From Pseudomonadota bacterium (GTDB taxonomy: Bacteria > Pseudomonadota > Alphaproteobacteria > Acetobacterales > Acetobacteraceae), in the NCBI GenBank assembly GCA_021780935.1, contig JAJXXT010000091.1:1-64000 (forward strand): a stretch of DNA of 64,000 bases. Direction: 5' to 3'. Every line of letters begins with the position of its first letter. Position 1 is the first letter of the stretch. The notes beneath the pieces are model-generated. The model made no database searches. It was not told where the DNA came from and worked only from the letters and a program-made list of their open reading frames with translations. The position numbers and the translations under genes are program-made. Below, piece after piece: positions 61,780 to 64,000 of the stretch.

Positions 61780-62678
61780 TGGGCGTCGCGGTTACGGTCC
61801 ACCGGCGGCTGGAACCCGGCGCCGCCCTCGCGCTGCTCAAGCCCATCACCTGGTTCGCGCCGATGTGGGCGCTCGGCTGCGGTGTCGTTTCGGCGCCGGA
61901 GCTGGCGCGCGGCGGCTGGCCCGCGATCGCCGCCGGCGTCGTGCTCGCGGGCCCTCTGGTCTGCGGCACGAGCCAGGCGGTGAACGACTGGTTCGACCGG
62001 CATGTCGATGCGATCAACGAGCCGGCGCGGCCGATTCCGTCGGGCCGTGTGCCGGGCCGGTGGGGGCTCGGCATCGCCTGCACCTGGACGCTGCTGTCGC
62101 TGCTGGTCGGCGCGTCGCTCGGCGCCACGGTGTTCGTCGCCACATGTCTTGGGCTCGCCCTTGCCTGGGCCTATTCGGCGCCGCCGTTGCGGCTCAAGGA
62201 AAACGGATGGTGGGGCAACGCCGCCGTCGCCGCCTGCTATGAGGGGTTGCCCTGGGTGGTTGGCGCCACGCTTGCCGGCGGCGCCGCGCCCAGCTTGCGC
62301 GTGCTGCTGGTAGCCCTGCTCTACAGTGCCGGCGCCCACGGCATCATGACGCTGAATGACTTCAAATCGGTCGAAGGCGACATCGCGATGGGGGTGCGCT
62401 CGCTGCCGGTGCAGCTTGGGGTCGGGCGAGCAGCGCGGCTCGCCTGCGCGGTGATGGCGCTGCCGCAGATGCTCGTCGTCGGCTTGCTGCTGTTGTGGGG
62501 GCGTCCGTGGTTCGCCGGCGGGGTGACGCTGCTGCTGGCCGCCCAGTTCCTGCTCATGCCGCGGCTGCTGCGCGACCCGCGGGCCCGTGCGCCCTGGTAT
62601 AACGCGACCGGCACCACGCTGTACGTGCTCGGAATGCTGCTCACCGCCTTTGCGCTTCGCAGCATGGGGAGTGCCTGA
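61779..62678 (+). CDS. bchG: Bacteriochlorophyll synthase (geranylgeranyl/phytyl transferase)
   Basis: UbiA-family membrane prenyltransferase of 299 residues that esterifies bacteriochlorophyllide a. About eight helices carry the two Asp-rich motifs: NDWFDRHVDAINEPARPIPSG (about 68-90) and NDFKSVEGDIAMGVRSLPVQLG (about 188-210). The ATG at 61779 shares a base with the ppsR stop, so it is likely translated with the repressor. bchP follows after a single base. Confidence 0.95.
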   Translation: MGVAVTVHRRLEPGAALALLKPITWFAPMWALGCGVVSAPELARGGWPAIAAGVVLAGPLVCGTSQAVNDWFDRHVDAINEPARPIPSGRVPGRWGLGIACTWTLLSLLVGASLGATVFVATCLGLALAWAYSAPPLRLKENGWWGNAAVAACYEGLPWVVGATLAGGAAPSLRVLLVALLYSAGAHGIMTLNDFKSVEGDIAMGVRSLPVQLGVGRAARLACAVMALPQMLVVGLLLLWGRPWFAGGVTLLLAAQFLLMPRLLRDPRARAPWYNATGTTLYVLGMLLTAFALRSMGSA

Positions 62679-62679
62679 C

Positions 62680-63867
62680 ATGGTCGCAGGTTATGACGCG
62701 GTGGTTGTGGGCGGCGGGCCGGCAGGCGCCACCGCCGCCGCAGACCTCGCGGCCTCCGGCAAGCGGGTGCTGATGCTGGACCGGGCCGGCCGCATCAAAC
62801 CCTGCGGCGGCGCCATTCCACCCCGGCTGATCCGCGATTTCGCCATCCCGGAATCAGTGCTGGTGGCGCACGCCCGTGCGGCGCGCATCATCTCGCCGGC
62901 CGCGCGCGAAGTGATGATGCCGATCGACGGCGGCTTTGTCGGCATGGTGGATCGCGCCACCTTCGACCCCTGGCTGCGCGCGCGCGCGGTGGCGCAGGGG
63001 GCCGAACAGCGCGACGGTACGTTCCTCGCGATCGAACGGGACGCGCAGCGAACCACGGTGCGATACCGCGATAGGTCGGACGCCGAGCACGTGGTGACGA
63101 CGCGTCTGGTGATCGGCGCCGATGGCGCGCTCTCCAGCGTGGCGCGGGCCGAGATCGCGGGGGCCGCGCGGATGAAATTCGTCTTCGCCTATCACGAGAT
63201 CGTGCGCGCGCCCGCCGTCACCGAGGTCGACTCCGCCGGCTTTGACCCGGCCTGCTGCGACGTCGTTTATCGGGGCACGCTGTCGCCGGATTTCTATGGC
63301 TGGGTTTTTCCCCACGGCGACACAGTCAGCATCGGTACCGGATCGGCGCGGAAGGGGTTCGCGCTGCGCCCGGCGGTCGGCGCGCTGCGCAGCCTGTCGG
63401 GGCTCGATCGTGTCGAGACGCTGCGCCGCGAAGGCGCACCGATTCCGCTGCGCCCGCTGCGCCGCTGGGATAACGGGCGCGACGTGGTGCTGGCGGGGGA
63501 TGCCGCGGGGGTGGTGGCTCCCGCGTCGGGCGAGGGTCTCTATTACGCCATGCTCGGCGGCCGGCTGGCGGCGGAGGCCGCCGCGGCGATGCTGGAGACC
63601 GGCGATGTCCGCGCGCTGGGCTTGGCCCGCCGGCGTTTCATGCGCGAGCACGGCGCGGTGTTCCGCGCGCTTGGGTTGATGCAGCGCTACTGGTACGCCT
63701 CCGACCGGCGGCGGGAGCGATTTGTCGCCATCTGCCGCGATCGCGACGTGCAACGGATCACCTGGGATTCCTACATGAACAAGCGGATGACCAGGGGAAA
63801 TCCGATCGTCAATCTTCGCATCCTCGCCAAGAACCTCGCGCATCTCGTGGGGCTGGTTCCGGTGTGA
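62680..63867 (+). CDS. bchP: Geranylgeranyl diphosphate/bacteriochlorophyll reductase
   Basis: Flavoprotein that reduces the geranylgeranyl tail to phytyl. The 395-residue protein begins DAVVVGGGPAGATAAADLAASGKRVLMLDR (FAD Rossmann fold) and has KPCGGAIPPRL and GDAAGVVAPASGEGLYYAMLGGRLAA. The C-terminus KRMTRGNPIVNLRILAKNLAHLVGL is standard. It is separated from bchG by one base. The pucC-like gene that lies between bchG and bchP in Rhodobacter is absent here. Confidence 0.95.
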   Translation: MVAGYDAVVVGGGPAGATAAADLAASGKRVLMLDRAGRIKPCGGAIPPRLIRDFAIPESVLVAHARAARIISPAAREVMMPIDGGFVGMVDRATFDPWLRARAVAQGAEQRDGTFLAIERDAQRTTVRYRDRSDAEHVVTTRLVIGADGALSSVARAEIAGAARMKFVFAYHEIVRAPAVTEVDSAGFDPACCDVVYRGTLSPDFYGWVFPHGDTVSIGTGSARKGFALRPAVGALRSLSGLDRVETLRREGAPIPLRPLRRWDNGRDVVLAGDAAGVVAPASGEGLYYAMLGGRLAAEAAAAMLETGDVRALGLARRRFMREHGAVFRALGLMQRYWYASDRRRERFVAICRDRDVQRITWDSYMNKRMTRGNPIVNLRILAKNLAHLVGLVPV

Positions 63868-63889
63868 TGGCGGTCGAGATCTCGGTCTC

Positions 63890-64000
63890 ATGACATGGTT
63901 CGGCGGGCATTGGGGCGAGGTTCTGGTGGCGGCAGCTTCAGCCGCGCTGGTGGCAGCACTTGGCGGTGTGGCTACCCGCATCGGCCCCTGGTACCGCGCG
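63890..64000 (+). CDS. tspO: Probable TspO/MBR family (CrtK) protein, N-terminal part
   Basis: The ATG at 63890, 22 bp after bchP, opens 37 codons before the window ends. The segment VAALGGVATRIGPWYRA resembles the GxxAT-x-IGPWY start of the first TspO helix and loop, where a KPSWxPP segment would follow outside the window. TspO (crtK) is a membrane tetrapyrrole-binding regulator found in photosynthesis clusters. The call rests on a short stretch and location. Confidence 0.6.
   Translation, partial: MTWFGGHWGEVLVAAASAALVAALGGVATRIGPWYRA

Overview
The window looks like a high-GC alphaproteobacterial chromosome, most likely a phototrophic or aerobic-anoxygenic-phototrophic member of the Acetobacteraceae. 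This rests on the gene order (tilS-ftsH-folP-glmM, hisZ-purA, serC-serA), the Shemin-type 5-aminolevulinate synthase, and a large bacteriochlorophyll/reaction-centre cluster with the oxygen-dependent cyclase acsF. The genus is an inference; no 16S gene is present.

Positions 1-25.5 kb are mostly housekeeping: the end of a probable tilS, then ftsH, folP, glmM, thiD, a probable serC leader RNA, serC, serA, a DUF983 protein, a mannitol-dehydrogenase-family oxidoreductase, an Ohr/OsmC peroxidase, an S10 serine peptidase, hisZ and purA. A kinase-like protein lacking the catalytic aspartate follows, paired with a small membrane protein. Then come a fructose-type ABC importer (frcBCA-like) behind a divergent ROK regulator, rpoH, an RluD-type pseudouridine synthase and three small genes. 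A tRNA-Glu(CTC) lies at 25.8 kb.

Positions 26.3-42.8 kb form a catabolic island. One unit holds a monomeric sarcosine-oxidase-family flavoprotein and an HpaI-type aldolase with a divergent LysR regulator. A second set holds a CUT2-type ABC importer, a LacI-family regulator, a bicupin protein, a complete heterotetrameric sarcosine-oxidase-type operon (soxBDAG) and tandem-NTF2-fold (SnoaL-like) proteins, two intact and one broken by a deletion. A 16-bp palindrome centred on TTCGAA occurs three times perfectly and once with an outer mismatch, only at the promoters of these transcription units. In three places it covers the predicted transcription start. Together with the LacI regulator this defines a compact, apparently undescribed regulon that probably imports and demethylates or deaminates an N-alkylated, sugar-like compound. 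The substrate is not determined.

Positions 43.0-64.0 kb are the photosynthesis region. An IS256-type transposase fragment borders it. On the minus strand the order is bchF-N-B-H-L-M, lhaA, puhA-B-C, a conserved small gene, acsF, puhE, hemA and a Tat-exported HiPIP, so pigment synthesis, reaction-centre assembly and an electron donor lie in one run. Divergent from bchF are aerR/ppaA, ppsR, bchG, bchP and the start of tspO/crtK, cut by the window end. The bchCXYZ, bchID, crt and puf genes are not in this window.
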